Origin: Deltaproteobacteria bacterium RIFOXYD12_FULL_50_9 | Lineage (GTDB): Bacteria > Desulfobacterota > Desulfobulbia > Desulfobulbales > CALZHT01 | Length of the DNA: 12,653 nt | Direction of reading: 5' to 3' | Assembly: GCA_001799225.1 (NCBI GenBank) | Contig: MGTA01000267.1 | Location: 1,192 to 13,844 of the forward strand | Part shown: positions 7,064-12,653 of the stretch, piece by piece | Position numbering within the stretch: position 1 is the stretch's first letter | How the letters are laid out: each line of letters opens with the position of its first letter | Position numbers and translations under genes: made by a program | The notes under the pieces: model-generated | Database searches by the model: none | The model's input: the letters and a program-made list of their open reading frames with translations, nothing else | Told to the model about the DNA's origin: nothing

Positions 7064-8560
7064 ATGAAAGAAATTCCATATGCCTTAACAATTTTCCGTT
7101 CACGTTTCTATCCTGCTCTCCTGCGCTGGCCGGTACTCCTGGGCTTTACTTTTATTTTGCCCACTCTGCTTTTAGGCCCTCAGGACAAACACCTTAATCT
7201 CGCGCTTGTCACGGTATGGTTTCTCTGGTGGCCGCTGTTCACAATCTTGTTTCTGTTCGTCGGCCGACTCTGGTGTGCCTTCTGTCCTTTTGCCATGGTT
7301 GGCGAACTACTCCAGAAATTCACATGCCAAAAAATGCCGACCCCGCGTATCTTCAAAAAATACGGGATTTGGGTCGGCGGCAGCCTTATTCTTTTTATTA
7401 TCTGGATTGAAAAGACCTTTTTTTTGCATCACTCCCCCTATCTGACTGCAATTTTACTATGCGGCATACAGTTTGCCGTTTGCGTGACCTATGTACTTTA
7501 CAAAAAAAGGACATGGTGCCGCTATATTTGTCCGTTGGGCGAAATCGGTCGAATCTATGCAAAGATTGGAATGATACAACTTAATGCGACACCTCGGAAA
7601 TGCAAATTATGCCGGGCTGTCGCCTGCCTTAATGGAAGCATAAATGACAAGGGGTGCCCGATGTCCCAGTCAGCGCCAAACCTGAAAAGTTCGGCCGACT
7701 GCATTTATTGCGGACTCTGCGTCAAAAATTGCCCCAACGATTCAATCAGAATCAACCTGCGAATTCCTTCCCAGGAACTGTGGGGATTCATCAAACCCCA
7801 ACTTGATGAATCCGTCATTGTCTCCTGCCTCCTTGGAATACTGACGATCATCGGCTTTGCCGAGGCAAACCATTCCTGGTTCTTCACCGCCGTCGGTTCC
7901 CATCAATATGTTATTTTTACAGCGCTTTATCTTCTGGCAATGGTTGTGTCGGTAGCACTCATAGCCTTGGCGAGCCGCTGGGCATCAACGTTCAACGATT
8001 CTCCGGCGATCCTCAATTTCTCCACCTTCAACTACACTCTCGTGCCTTTGCTCCTCAGCATCCATATCGGTCGCAACCTTTCTGATCTGTATACCGGCGG
8101 CCACGAGCTACTCTTTCTGCTTACCGAAAGGATTTTCCATCTCGGCCACCAGCCTGTCCCGCCCCTTGCGGCTGATTCGCCTCTTATAACCGTACTGCAA
8201 TTTATTTTTCTCATAATCGGCTTTTTTCTCTCCATTCATGCGGCTTCATACATTCTGAAAACCAGCATTAAGTCGGAAAAGAGAAGAGATTCCGTCCTGC
8301 CGCCCGCCATAGTACCCTTCGTAACAATTTTTTTCTTCATTACGGTACTGCACGGCACCCTGTTTCTCAGCCCGCACGCTGAACTGTTTCCCTATGCGGC
8401 GCTGTTCTGTCTGTCTGTCGTCTTATGGAGTTGCTTATTTATAAGAGGATACATCAGCAATGAGGCAAACAAGACGCCGGCAACAGCGCGGCCTGTATTC
8501 TGCCGAATGGATGGGGAACTGGTTCTGAAACGAGTCAAGGTTCATGCGTATTCAGATTAA
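7064..8560 (+). CDS. NapH/NosR-type polytopic membrane protein with two [4Fe-4S] ferredoxin motifs
   Basis: A 498-residue inner-membrane protein. An N-terminal block of about four helices (about 20-145) carries the cytoplasmic loops CAFCP (C71, C74) and CRYICP (C152, C156), the CxxxCP-type motifs of NapH/NosR/MauN-like quinol or electron-transfer proteins. Two cluster motifs follow: C180-X2-C183-X4-C188-X9-C198-P and the classic C213-X2-C216-X2-C219-X3-C223-P. After residue about 248 come five or so further helices, with histidines H334, H392 and H430 near or in membrane segments. The role is probably electron transfer between the membrane quinone pool and a periplasmic or cytoplasmic partner; the partner is not encoded in the window. 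The second membrane half is longer than in NapH (about 280-300 aa), so it is not NapH itself; NosR C-terminal parts or CcoG-like proteins are the closest shape. Alone on the plus strand, behind its own promoter region. Confidence 0.82.
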   Translation: MKEIPYALTIFRSRFYPALLRWPVLLGFTFILPTLLLGPQDKHLNLALVTVWFLWWPLFTILFLFVGRLWCAFCPFAMVGELLQKFTCQKMPTPRIFKKYGIWVGGSLILFIIWIEKTFFLHHSPYLTAILLCGIQFAVCVTYVLYKKRTWCRYICPLGEIGRIYAKIGMIQLNATPRKCKLCRAVACLNGSINDKGCPMSQSAPNLKSSADCIYCGLCVKNCPNDSIRINLRIPSQELWGFIKPQLDESVIVSCLLGILTIIGFAEANHSWFFTAVGSHQYVIFTALYLLAMVVSVALIALASRWASTFNDSPAILNFSTFNYTLVPLLLSIHIGRNLSDLYTGGHELLFLLTERIFHLGHQPVPPLAADSPLITVLQFIFLIIGFFLSIHAASYILKTSIKSEKRRDSVLPPAIVPFVTIFFFITVLHGTLFLSPHAELFPYAALFCLSVVLWSCLFIRGYISNEANKTPATARPVFCRMDGELVLKRVKVHAYSD

Positions 8561-8633
8561 AGCGGCATGCTATCGAGGTCACGCTAAAAGCACTTTGCAG
8601 GCTTCCCGTTAAAAGATTAAACTGATGCCGCTT
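8560..8633. repeat. Distant 9-bp inverted repeat in the convergent gap
   Basis: AAGCGGCAT at 8560-8568, beginning at the stop codon of the ferredoxin gene, matches ATGCCGCTT at 8625-8633, with a 56-bp interior. No U-tract follows, so it is not a standard terminator. It could be the ends of a tiny element or chance. Nothing else was seen in 8561-8665. Confidence 0.25.
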
Positions 8634-8665
8634 AAAAAGGTGACGGATGAAGGATTGTCGCCGGT

Positions 8666-8987
8666 CTATGCCGCCTGGAGCATAAATTCAACCTTCACGG
8701 CCTGAAATGGAAACTCGATTCTTCGATTAGCACAACAGATTAATCAGACCGACGGCCAGCAACGCCGTCACGTCGCTATGGACAGCCTTCACATCGCGAC
8801 CGACCCGCCTTGCCGCCTCACGGATAGAAACAGGGCCTGCTCCACAAAGGACCTTGAGCAATTCCCAACGTTTGGCAGTCAGTACTTTCCAAAGCAATTC
8901 GGGAGTGGCGAAGGCAATACGTTCCTCACCCTCCGGCCAGCCGGCCTGCATGATACAAGAGGCGTCTTCCACTGCCGCGCACTGCAA
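8666..8987 (-). pseudogene. COG4190-like HTH regulator, frameshifted and 5'-truncated
   Basis: The intact frame down to the stop at 8727 reads EERIAFATPELLWKVLTAKR, then GPVSIREAARRVGRDVKAVH and DVTALLAVGLI, the winged-helix core of COG4190 predicted regulators, some of which act as antitoxins. It stops early after GLINLLC. Shifting by one base continues with ANRRIEFPFQAVKVEF and MLQAA, then TAG at 8666, which is exactly the kind of C-terminal end I expect for this family. So the gene has a one-base insertion (or two-base deletion) near 8730. The 5' end is not native: from about 8967 upward the sequence is transposase-derived, and the initiating ATG at 8987 lies inside that fragment. No toxin partner is visible beside it. 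Probably inactive. Confidence 0.72.
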
Positions 8988-9106
8988 TGCCCCGCACCAT
9001 TATGTGATGCAGTGCTCCGGGGATATCGAGTCTGGCTTGTCGCGGCATGGTGGAATAATTGAGGTAATCTGGACGCTTGTCAAGATTATTGATCGATTAG
9101 AAACAA
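8967..9106 (-). mobile_element. Internally deleted copy of the Y1 transposase element (5' end plus a 3' snippet)
   Basis: Positions 8986-9106 match 10902-11022 over 121 bp without gaps, differing at about 9 sites. This covers the transposase promoter and its first 20 codons (ATG at 9048, MPRQARLDIPGALHHIMVRG). The match then jumps to the far end of the gene: CTGCCGCGCACTGCAATGC at 8972-8990 is identical to 10087-10105 (codons about 288-293), and TTCCACT matches with a 2-nt gap. The switch falls at the 5-base word GCATT present at both places, so codons 21-287 (801 bp, in frame) are missing. The residual ORF encodes about 40 residues and ends at 8926. It abuts and truncates the HTH pseudogene. 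Confidence 0.8.
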
Positions 9107-9135
9107 ACGAGCCTTTTCACATCTACACTGACTTT

Positions 9136-9543
9136 TTACGTGACCGCCAATTGTTTGCGGTGAATATATTGTCCAGCAGCCTGGACCAACAGGCCGGAAC
9201 GAGTCATGTGGTATTGCTCGGCGTAGCAATCGATCTCATGCAGTAATTTTTCCGGCATGGTGATATTAACCCGCTTTGCTTTAACTTTGAGCTTGGCAAG
9301 ATCAATGTCTACCAATAACCATACCCCTCCTTGATATTCCGGGTTAACAACTAATTCCTCTAATGGTGTTGGTGCAGGTACTGGTATATCTTCGTCTTCA
9401 AAATAGACTTCTGCGGCCTCTTGAATCATGCGTGGTAAATCCTCCCATTCGTCGGCGGCTGAAAAACAGCTGGGAAAGTCGGGGATAGTTACGCCATGGG
9501 CGTGTTGATCGTCTCCAATGTGAACATATGCGGGATATAACAT
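9136..9543 (-). CDS. hicB: HicB-type antitoxin
   Basis: A 135-residue protein. Residues 1-70 form the HicB fold (MLYPAYVHIGDDQHAHGVTI then PDFPSCFSAADEWEDLPRMI and the acidic stretch EVYFEDEDIP), a degenerate RNase-H-like domain that covers HicA. Residues about 88-130 form a ribbon-helix-helix DNA-binding domain (KAKRVNITMPEKLLHEID then TRSGLLVQAAGQYI). The antitoxin neutralises HicA and usually represses the operon. ATG 9543 is chosen: GGAGGT lies 4 nt upstream, embedded in the last hicA codons, with one base between the hicA stop and this ATG. An upstream in-frame ORF extension merely overlaps hicA. Confidence 0.92.
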   Translation of the reverse strand: MLYPAYVHIGDDQHAHGVTIPDFPSCFSAADEWEDLPRMIQEAAEVYFEDEDIPVPAPTPLEELVVNPEYQGGVWLLVDIDLAKLKVKAKRVNITMPEKLLHEIDCYAEQYHMTRSGLLVQAAGQYIHRKQLAVT

Positions 9544-9544
9544 T

Positions 9545-9733
9545 TTACCTCCATTCCCAACCAGCTTGCCGGTAAATGTTCCGCAAGGTTCCGGTTGGCA
9601 TGTCTTTACGTGGATGTGGCACAACTACATGGCCAGTTTTCGACGGATGTTTGTACTTTTGGTGGTCGCCTTTGCCTCCGCTGCTATACCAACCCTCGCT
9701 TTCAAGTCGCTTGATGATCTCTTTACTGGTCAT
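9545..9733 (-). CDS. hicA: HicA-type mRNA interferase toxin
   Basis: A 62-residue protein with a double-stranded-RNA-binding-like fold. It starts MTSKEIIKRLESEGWYSSGG, then KGDHQKYKHP with the conserved catalytic histidine H24, and ends VVVPHPRKDMPTGTLRNIYR, typical of HicA. The family cleaves mRNA when freed from HicB, slowing growth. ATG 9733 is chosen because family similarity begins there. No Shine-Dalgarno is present; the -10 box ends 6 nt before the ATG, so a leaderless message is predicted. Toxin-first order and a 1-bp gap to hicB fit the usual hicAB arrangement. All key residues appear intact. Confidence 0.93.
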   Translation of the reverse strand: MTSKEIIKRLESEGWYSSGGKGDHQKYKHPSKTGHVVVPHPRKDMPTGTLRNIYRQAGWEWR

Positions 9734-9739
9734 AAATAT

Positions 9740-9768
9740 TTTATACACACCGATACACACTGTGTCAA
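9740..9768 (-). promoter_or_regulatory. hicAB promoter with operator-like direct repeats
   Basis: TTGACA (9768-9763), 17 bp, TATAAA (9745-9740): near consensus. Between and over the boxes the plus strand has ATACACAC twice (9743-9750 and 9753-9760), one helical turn apart, a plausible site for the HicB ribbon-helix-helix domain. The predicted start coincides with the hicA ATG. Confidence 0.65.
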
Positions 9769-9977
9769 TAAAATCTAGGTCAATCCAGGCAGAAGTTAAT
9801 AAGGCCAGCGACTAATTTAGAGTGTTCAGCAAATTTCTGAGCAGAACAGAACATCAAGAGTAAAGGGATAATTTGCCTGTCCCCCTGAGACCCTCCTGTA
9901 GAGAATATTATTTTCTAAGTCAACCAAGAAATATTTGCCTGGGTTTAGGGGCAAACGGGATGGGATACCGCATCTTC
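9769..9977. other. Intergenic region between hicAB and transposase, with small repeats
   Basis: No gene is seen. TTTGCCTG occurs at 9872-9879 and 9934-9941. The second forms a 6-bp hairpin TTTGCC/GGCAAA with a 10-nt loop (9934-9955). GGGA (9865-9868) can pair with TCCC (9880-9883). Such short GC-rich palindromes beside a Y1 transposase could be REP-like ends of the element or a 3' structure of the transposase message. Confidence 0.35.
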
Positions 9978-10964
9978 TCATCGGTTGTCATTACCCCTTT
10001 CCATTCTCTCAATCGCTCGCGTAACTGCCGAAGTATTCACACCGACATGCCGGGCAATTGCTGCCGCAGTCAATCCAAGTTCCACTCTGCCGCGCACTGC
10101 AATGCGTGCCCGCGTATCGCTTACTGCCCGACGCTTGCCGCCGGTCTGCAACTCGATGACGCTGATACCCTGTTTTTTGCATTCCTCTTCGATTATCTCA
10201 TGGATGGTTTTTCCCAACTCTTTTGCTTTCACCTGCCGAAGCTGGTTTCCCCCTGCTTCCTTCATAATCGCATGAACAAAATCTCTTCCACCCAGTATCC
10301 GCTCGTCAAAATCTTCCTTTTGCCCCCTTCTCTGCATTGACTGCACCTGAGACCAGCCGCCCTGGCTCCGGAGGAGTCCGCCGCCGGTCAGTTCCTTGAT
10401 CCGGCCCTGGCCAACGCCTTCAAGCATGAATGCATAGTATGGCTGGATATTTTTTTGACTGGTGCTGCCGAATTGCGCCAATACATATTCCGCGTCCATC
10501 CAAGGGCAGGTTGCATTGCCAACGATCGTCCGGTGCCCACACCAAGGATAAATGTTCAATTCCTCAATGGTCTTGACGATGCCGGCGCGAACCGGATTTA
10601 GGTGAATGTACCGGACAAGTGCCAGGAGATAGTTGTCCTCATCGCAGATGATGGATTTGTAGCGATTCTCAAATAGATGGCCGGTGCGTTTGTGACGCCG
10701 ATTGTAATACTGGGCATACCAGGAAAGAAGCTTGCGCATGACGCTGGAGATACCGTATTTGCCGCTCTTGAAGAGGATATGGATGTGGTTGCTCATAAGA
10801 ACCCATGCGTAAACCGTGCATTGCCCTTCTGTCATAGTAACACCCAGGCGCTCCAGAAACCGGGTCCGGTCCTGATCATCGCTAAAGATATCGGTTTTAT
10901 TAATGCCCCGTACCATTATGTGATGCAGTGCTCCGGGGATATCGAGTCTGGCTTGTCGCGGCAT
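9978..10964 (-). CDS. Y1 (HUH) transposase, IS200/REP-associated type, with C-terminal HTH
   Basis: A 328-residue protein. Residues 1-150 form the Y1_Tnp domain: MPRQARLDIPGALHHIMVRG, the HUH motif SNHIHILF (H60, H62), the likely catalytic tyrosine Y87 in YYNRRH, GHLFENRYKS and RYIHLNPVRAGIV. The C-terminal part (about 250-325) has an HTH-like segment RARIAVRGRVELGLTAAAIA then VGVNTSAVTRAIERME, as in longer RAYT-like proteins. Such enzymes cut and join single-stranded DNA through a 5'-phosphotyrosine, acting on hairpin ends. The frame looks intact. There is no ribosome binding site; the -10 box ends 6 nt before the ATG. The first 20 codons and promoter are duplicated at 8986-9106. Whether it still moves is unknown, since element ends are not defined. 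Confidence 0.93.
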   Translation of the reverse strand: MPRQARLDIPGALHHIMVRGINKTDIFSDDQDRTRFLERLGVTMTEGQCTVYAWVLMSNHIHILFKSGKYGISSVMRKLLSWYAQYYNRRHKRTGHLFENRYKSIICDEDNYLLALVRYIHLNPVRAGIVKTIEELNIYPWCGHRTIVGNATCPWMDAEYVLAQFGSTSQKNIQPYYAFMLEGVGQGRIKELTGGGLLRSQGGWSQVQSMQRRGQKEDFDERILGGRDFVHAIMKEAGGNQLRQVKAKELGKTIHEIIEEECKKQGISVIELQTGGKRRAVSDTRARIAVRGRVELGLTAAAIARHVGVNTSAVTRAIERMERGNDNR

Positions 10965-11022
10965 GATGGAAAAATAGAGGAAAGCTTGACGCTTGTCAAT
11001 ATAATTGATCGATTAGAAACAA
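10902..11022. repeat. 121-bp direct repeat (copy B) shared with 8986-9106
   Basis: Promoter plus the first 20 codons of the intact transposase, repeated in the same orientation 1916 bp away. Similarity ends sharply after GATTAGAAACAA at 11022/9106, which may mark the element's upstream boundary. Confidence 0.85.
10971..10999 (-). promoter_or_regulatory. Transposase promoter
   Basis: TTGACA (10999-10994), 17 bp, TATTTT (10976-10971), then TCCATC and the ATG. A 5-bp inverted repeat TTGAC/GTCAA with 4-bp spacer (10986-10999) overlaps the -35 box. In the deleted copy the same layout is kept with the -10 changed to AATTAT and one arm of the repeat mutated. Confidence 0.6.
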
Positions 11023-11086
11023 CGTCCCGCTAGCTTCACGCAATTCTTCTATTGTACCAAAATGCCGATGATCGCCCTTCCCTCGT

Positions 11087-12277
11087 TCAGACACCATGTC
11101 CCTCTTGGCTCGTGAAAATCTCCACGGCAAAAGGATTATCTGGTCGGATAAATTCGACCTCGACACCGTAAGCATCACGAAATGCCCGACCCGAGACGCG
11201 GCGCGGCGACCATTTGATCTCAAACGCTCTTAGGCCGTTCCCCTGTTTTACGACCAGGTCAACCTCCGACTGTGCCCGTGAGCGCCAGAAAAAAAGTTCT
11301 GCCGGTGAACCGAGCAGGGCATTGCGCTTGGCCACTTCGGCAATGACCCAGTTTTCCCACAACGCCCCGATGTCAGGACGGAATTCGTCGGTCGATAACG
11401 CATTGAGCAAGGAGTTGCGGATGCCGGTATCCCAGAAGAAAATTTTCTGACTCTTGGCGATTTCCATACGGGGATTGGTGCTGAATGACGGTAATCGAAA
11501 GATGACGAAGGTCTGTTCCAATAGATGAAGATAGCGGTCCACCGTCGGCCGCGCCATTTGCAACTGCGTCGCCAGTTCGTTCACCGACACCTCGGAACCG
11601 GCCTGATGGGCGATTAACAGCAGCAACCGTTTGATGAGGTCCGGGGTCTTGACCAGACCGGTCTGGAGCACGTCCTTCCAAAGGTAATCGGAACTCAGTT
11701 CGCGCAGTAATTGGGTGGGATTGTTGCTGGTGACGACCTCTGGATAACAGCCGAAGTTCAGCCGTTGCAGCAAAAAAGTCCGCAATTGCGGAGCAAAGTA
11801 TCGGCACAAGTGCTCTGGCGTGGCATTTGCGTCGGCCCATATCTGGCAGTTCAGCGTTTCAGTGAACAGTAGTGGTGGCAACACCAGCTTCCGGTTACGA
11901 CCGGTCAGACTCTCAGCCGCTTGATCAAGCAAATCCAGCGAGGACGAGCCGAGCAGAAGGAACTTCGCAGGTAGCCGTGCATCATGCCAGCCCTTGACGA
12001 TGCGAGATGTTTCAGGCAGTCGTTGCGCTTCATCAATCACCAGCACCGCCGGGTTGCCCAAGGAACGTAAGGCATCGGTGGGCGCCAAAGCGGCGGCGGC
12101 CCGAAACCGCGCCTTATCCACCTCGACGTCGAAATTGAGATACACCGCCGGCTGCCCCGTCAGGACATGCTCCACCAAAGTTGTCTTGCCAACCTGACGC
12201 GCGCCTAGAATGACCCCGACCTTGTCACCGGCGAGAATATCCAGCAACGGCTGCTCGGCTGTTCTATTGAGATACAT
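11087..12277 (-). CDS. AAA_14/DUF4143 ATPase (COG1373-type)
   Basis: A 396-residue protein. Residues 18-140 form a P-loop ATPase: Walker A GARQVGKTT (25-33), Walker B AVLVIDEAQRL (D82, E83), and a sensor-like FLLLGSSSLDLL at about 106-117. Residues about 225-262 form a winged-helix-like segment (VSVNELATQLQMARPTVDRY). The DUF4143 C-terminus includes ELFFWRSRAQSEVDLVV and AFEIKWS (E338, D340, E353, K355), a restriction-endonuclease-like E...D...ExK pattern common in this family. The family is frequent in accessory DNA; the molecular role is not established, and defence or mobile-element association is an inference. There is no ribosome binding site; a TATATA box ends 7 nt before the ATG. Length and motifs appear complete. 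The region 10965-11086 to its left holds only the transposase promoter. Confidence 0.9.
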   Translation of the reverse strand: MYLNRTAEQPLLDILAGDKVGVILGARQVGKTTLVEHVLTGQPAVYLNFDVEVDKARFRAAAALAPTDALRSLGNPAVLVIDEAQRLPETSRIVKGWHDARLPAKFLLLGSSSLDLLDQAAESLTGRNRKLVLPPLLFTETLNCQIWADANATPEHLCRYFAPQLRTFLLQRLNFGCYPEVVTSNNPTQLLRELSSDYLWKDVLQTGLVKTPDLIKRLLLLIAHQAGSEVSVNELATQLQMARPTVDRYLHLLEQTFVIFRLPSFSTNPRMEIAKSQKIFFWDTGIRNSLLNALSTDEFRPDIGALWENWVIAEVAKRNALLGSPAELFFWRSRAQSEVDLVVKQGNGLRAFEIKWSPRRVSGRAFRDAYGVEVEFIRPDNPFAVEIFTSQEGHGV

Positions 12278-12284
12278 ATGATGC

Positions 12285-12313
12285 TATATAACATGTCTTT
12301 TTGTATACTTCAA
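12285..12313 (-). promoter_or_regulatory. ATPase gene promoter
   Basis: TTGAAG (12313-12308), 17 bp, TATATA (12290-12285), then 7 nt to the ATG at 12277. A better -35 word, TTGACA, lies at 12320-12315 but would need a 24-bp spacer to this -10. Confidence 0.5.
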
Positions 12314-12316
12314 GTG

Positions 12317-12530
12317 TCAAAACCGCCTATTCGCAATAATGTAGGCCTGATAGTCTTTATCTTTGAAGTAAGTGGGCATTCTGCTTAGAATTAAATATGG
12401 CGTCCCTAGAACTCAAGGCAATATACGCCTGGTAGTCTTCATCACTGAAGAAGGTGGGCATTCTGCGGTTGCCACGTTGCGTGACATGATGGGGAATTCC
12501 GTTAGCAATAACACGAGCAATACGAACCAT
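12317..12530 (-). pseudogene. Remnant of a second Y1 transposase type, with a duplicated segment
   Basis: From ATG 12530 the reading is MVRIARVIANGIPHHVTQRG, then NRRMPTFFSDEDYQAYIALS, the standard start of a different Y1 transposase subgroup (usually MARIARVVAPGIPHHVTQRG-like). It then loses similarity. In another frame just downstream a second partial copy appears: RMPTYFKDKDYQAYIIANRR followed by F and a stop at 12317. The two DNA segments, 12420-12466 and 12338-12384, match at 39 of 47 positions, 82 bp apart. HUH and tyrosine motifs are absent, so it cannot be active. The divergence suggests two related transposase genes were spliced together rather than a recent tandem duplication. Confidence 0.8.
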
Positions 12531-12531
12531 G

Positions 12532-12565
12532 GGCAAAAAATAGCGCATTTTTGCCAAGGAGTCAA
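12532..12565 (-). promoter_or_regulatory. Promoter and inverted repeat of the transposase remnant
   Basis: TTGACT (12565-12560), 17 bp, TATTTT (12542-12537), then TTGCCC and the ATG at 12530. A perfect 8-bp inverted repeat GGCAAAAA/TTTTTGCC with an 8-bp interior (12532-12555) covers the -10 box and the start region, a possible autoregulatory or end-recognition hairpin. Confidence 0.5.
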
Positions 12566-12593
12566 TTTAGAGTCGAGTAGACCGGTTTCTTCG

Positions 12594-12653
12594 ATGAAAA
12601 CAACACAACCACAACAATCCTTTTATTGCCGCCTTGCCGCACGCGGCTACTAC
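12594..12653 (+). CDS. Possible 5' end of a rightward gene, cut by the window edge
   Basis: An ATG at 12594 opens a frame that stays open for 20 codons to the edge (MKTTQPQQSFYCRLAARGYY). No ribosome binding site is visible and no family was recognised. It may be chance. GCCGC/GCGGC with a 2-nt loop lies within it near 12637-12648. Confidence 0.18.
   Translation, partial: MKTTQPQQSFYCRLAARGYY

Noticed and set aside
8560..8633. Rho-independent terminator after the ferredoxin gene
   Set aside because: The 9-bp arms are 56 bp apart and no T-run follows on either strand.
8727..8987. Treating the 86-codon HTH frame as an intact small gene
   Set aside because: The expected C-terminus lies in a shifted frame immediately downstream and the start codon sits in transposase-derived DNA, so a pseudogene is the better reading.
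9814..12573. The 10-mer AATTTAGAGT at 9814-9823 and 12564-12573 as a paired element end
   Set aside because: A 10-bp identity with no flanking similarity is weak evidence in an AT-rich context, so it is not treated as a repeat.
1..12653. CRISPR array or tRNA gene
   Set aside because: No regularly spaced repeat series and no tRNA-like cloverleaf with a T-loop GTTCRANNC was noticed on either strand.

Overview
The window looks like a chromosomal segment of a Desulfobacterota (deltaproteobacterial) genome. This is inferred from gene content: an Sfum_1244-like hypothetical protein, a SulP transporter with a STAS domain, a NapH/NosR-type membrane ferredoxin, and a cobU-like gene next to a B12-type radical SAM enzyme. 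I did no similarity search, so species and exact clade are open.

Housekeeping part (1-8560). Reading leftward on the minus strand there is a likely operon murI (glutamate racemase) - lolA (outer-membrane lipoprotein carrier) - B12-binding radical SAM protein - 5' end of a cobU-like adenosylcobinamide kinase that runs off the left edge. lolA and the radical SAM gene share one base (TGATG). The radical SAM protein resembles the RiPP-maturation C-methyltransferase group, but no precursor peptide is visible beside it. Upstream, in the same direction, lie a SulP-family anion transporter and an uncharacterised conserved protein. Divergent from these, behind a 284-bp intergenic region with a sharp palindrome and a structured leader, is a polytopic membrane protein with two [4Fe-4S] ferredoxin motifs and two CxxCP/CxxxCP loops.

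Accessory part (about 8561-12653). All recognisable genes are again on the minus strand and the region is visibly rearranged: a frameshifted COG4190-like HTH regulator whose 5' end is cut by a fragment of a Y1 (IS200/RAYT-type) transposase; a complete hicAB toxin-antitoxin pair; an intact Y1 transposase; an AAA_14/DUF4143 ATPase; and two overlapping remnants of a second Y1 transposase type. hicAB lies between two directly repeated 121-bp copies of the transposase 5' region (8986-9106 and 10902-11022). The fragment copy is an internal-deletion derivative of the same element.

A recurring pattern in the accessory part is a sigma70-like promoter with a 17-bp spacer whose -10 box ends 6-7 nt before the ATG, with no Shine-Dalgarno. 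It is seen for hicA, the intact transposase, its deleted copy, the ATPase and the second transposase remnant, and suggests leaderless transcripts. murI, hicB and the Sfum_1244-like gene, by contrast, carry recognisable ribosome binding sites. No rRNA, tRNA or CRISPR array was recognised.
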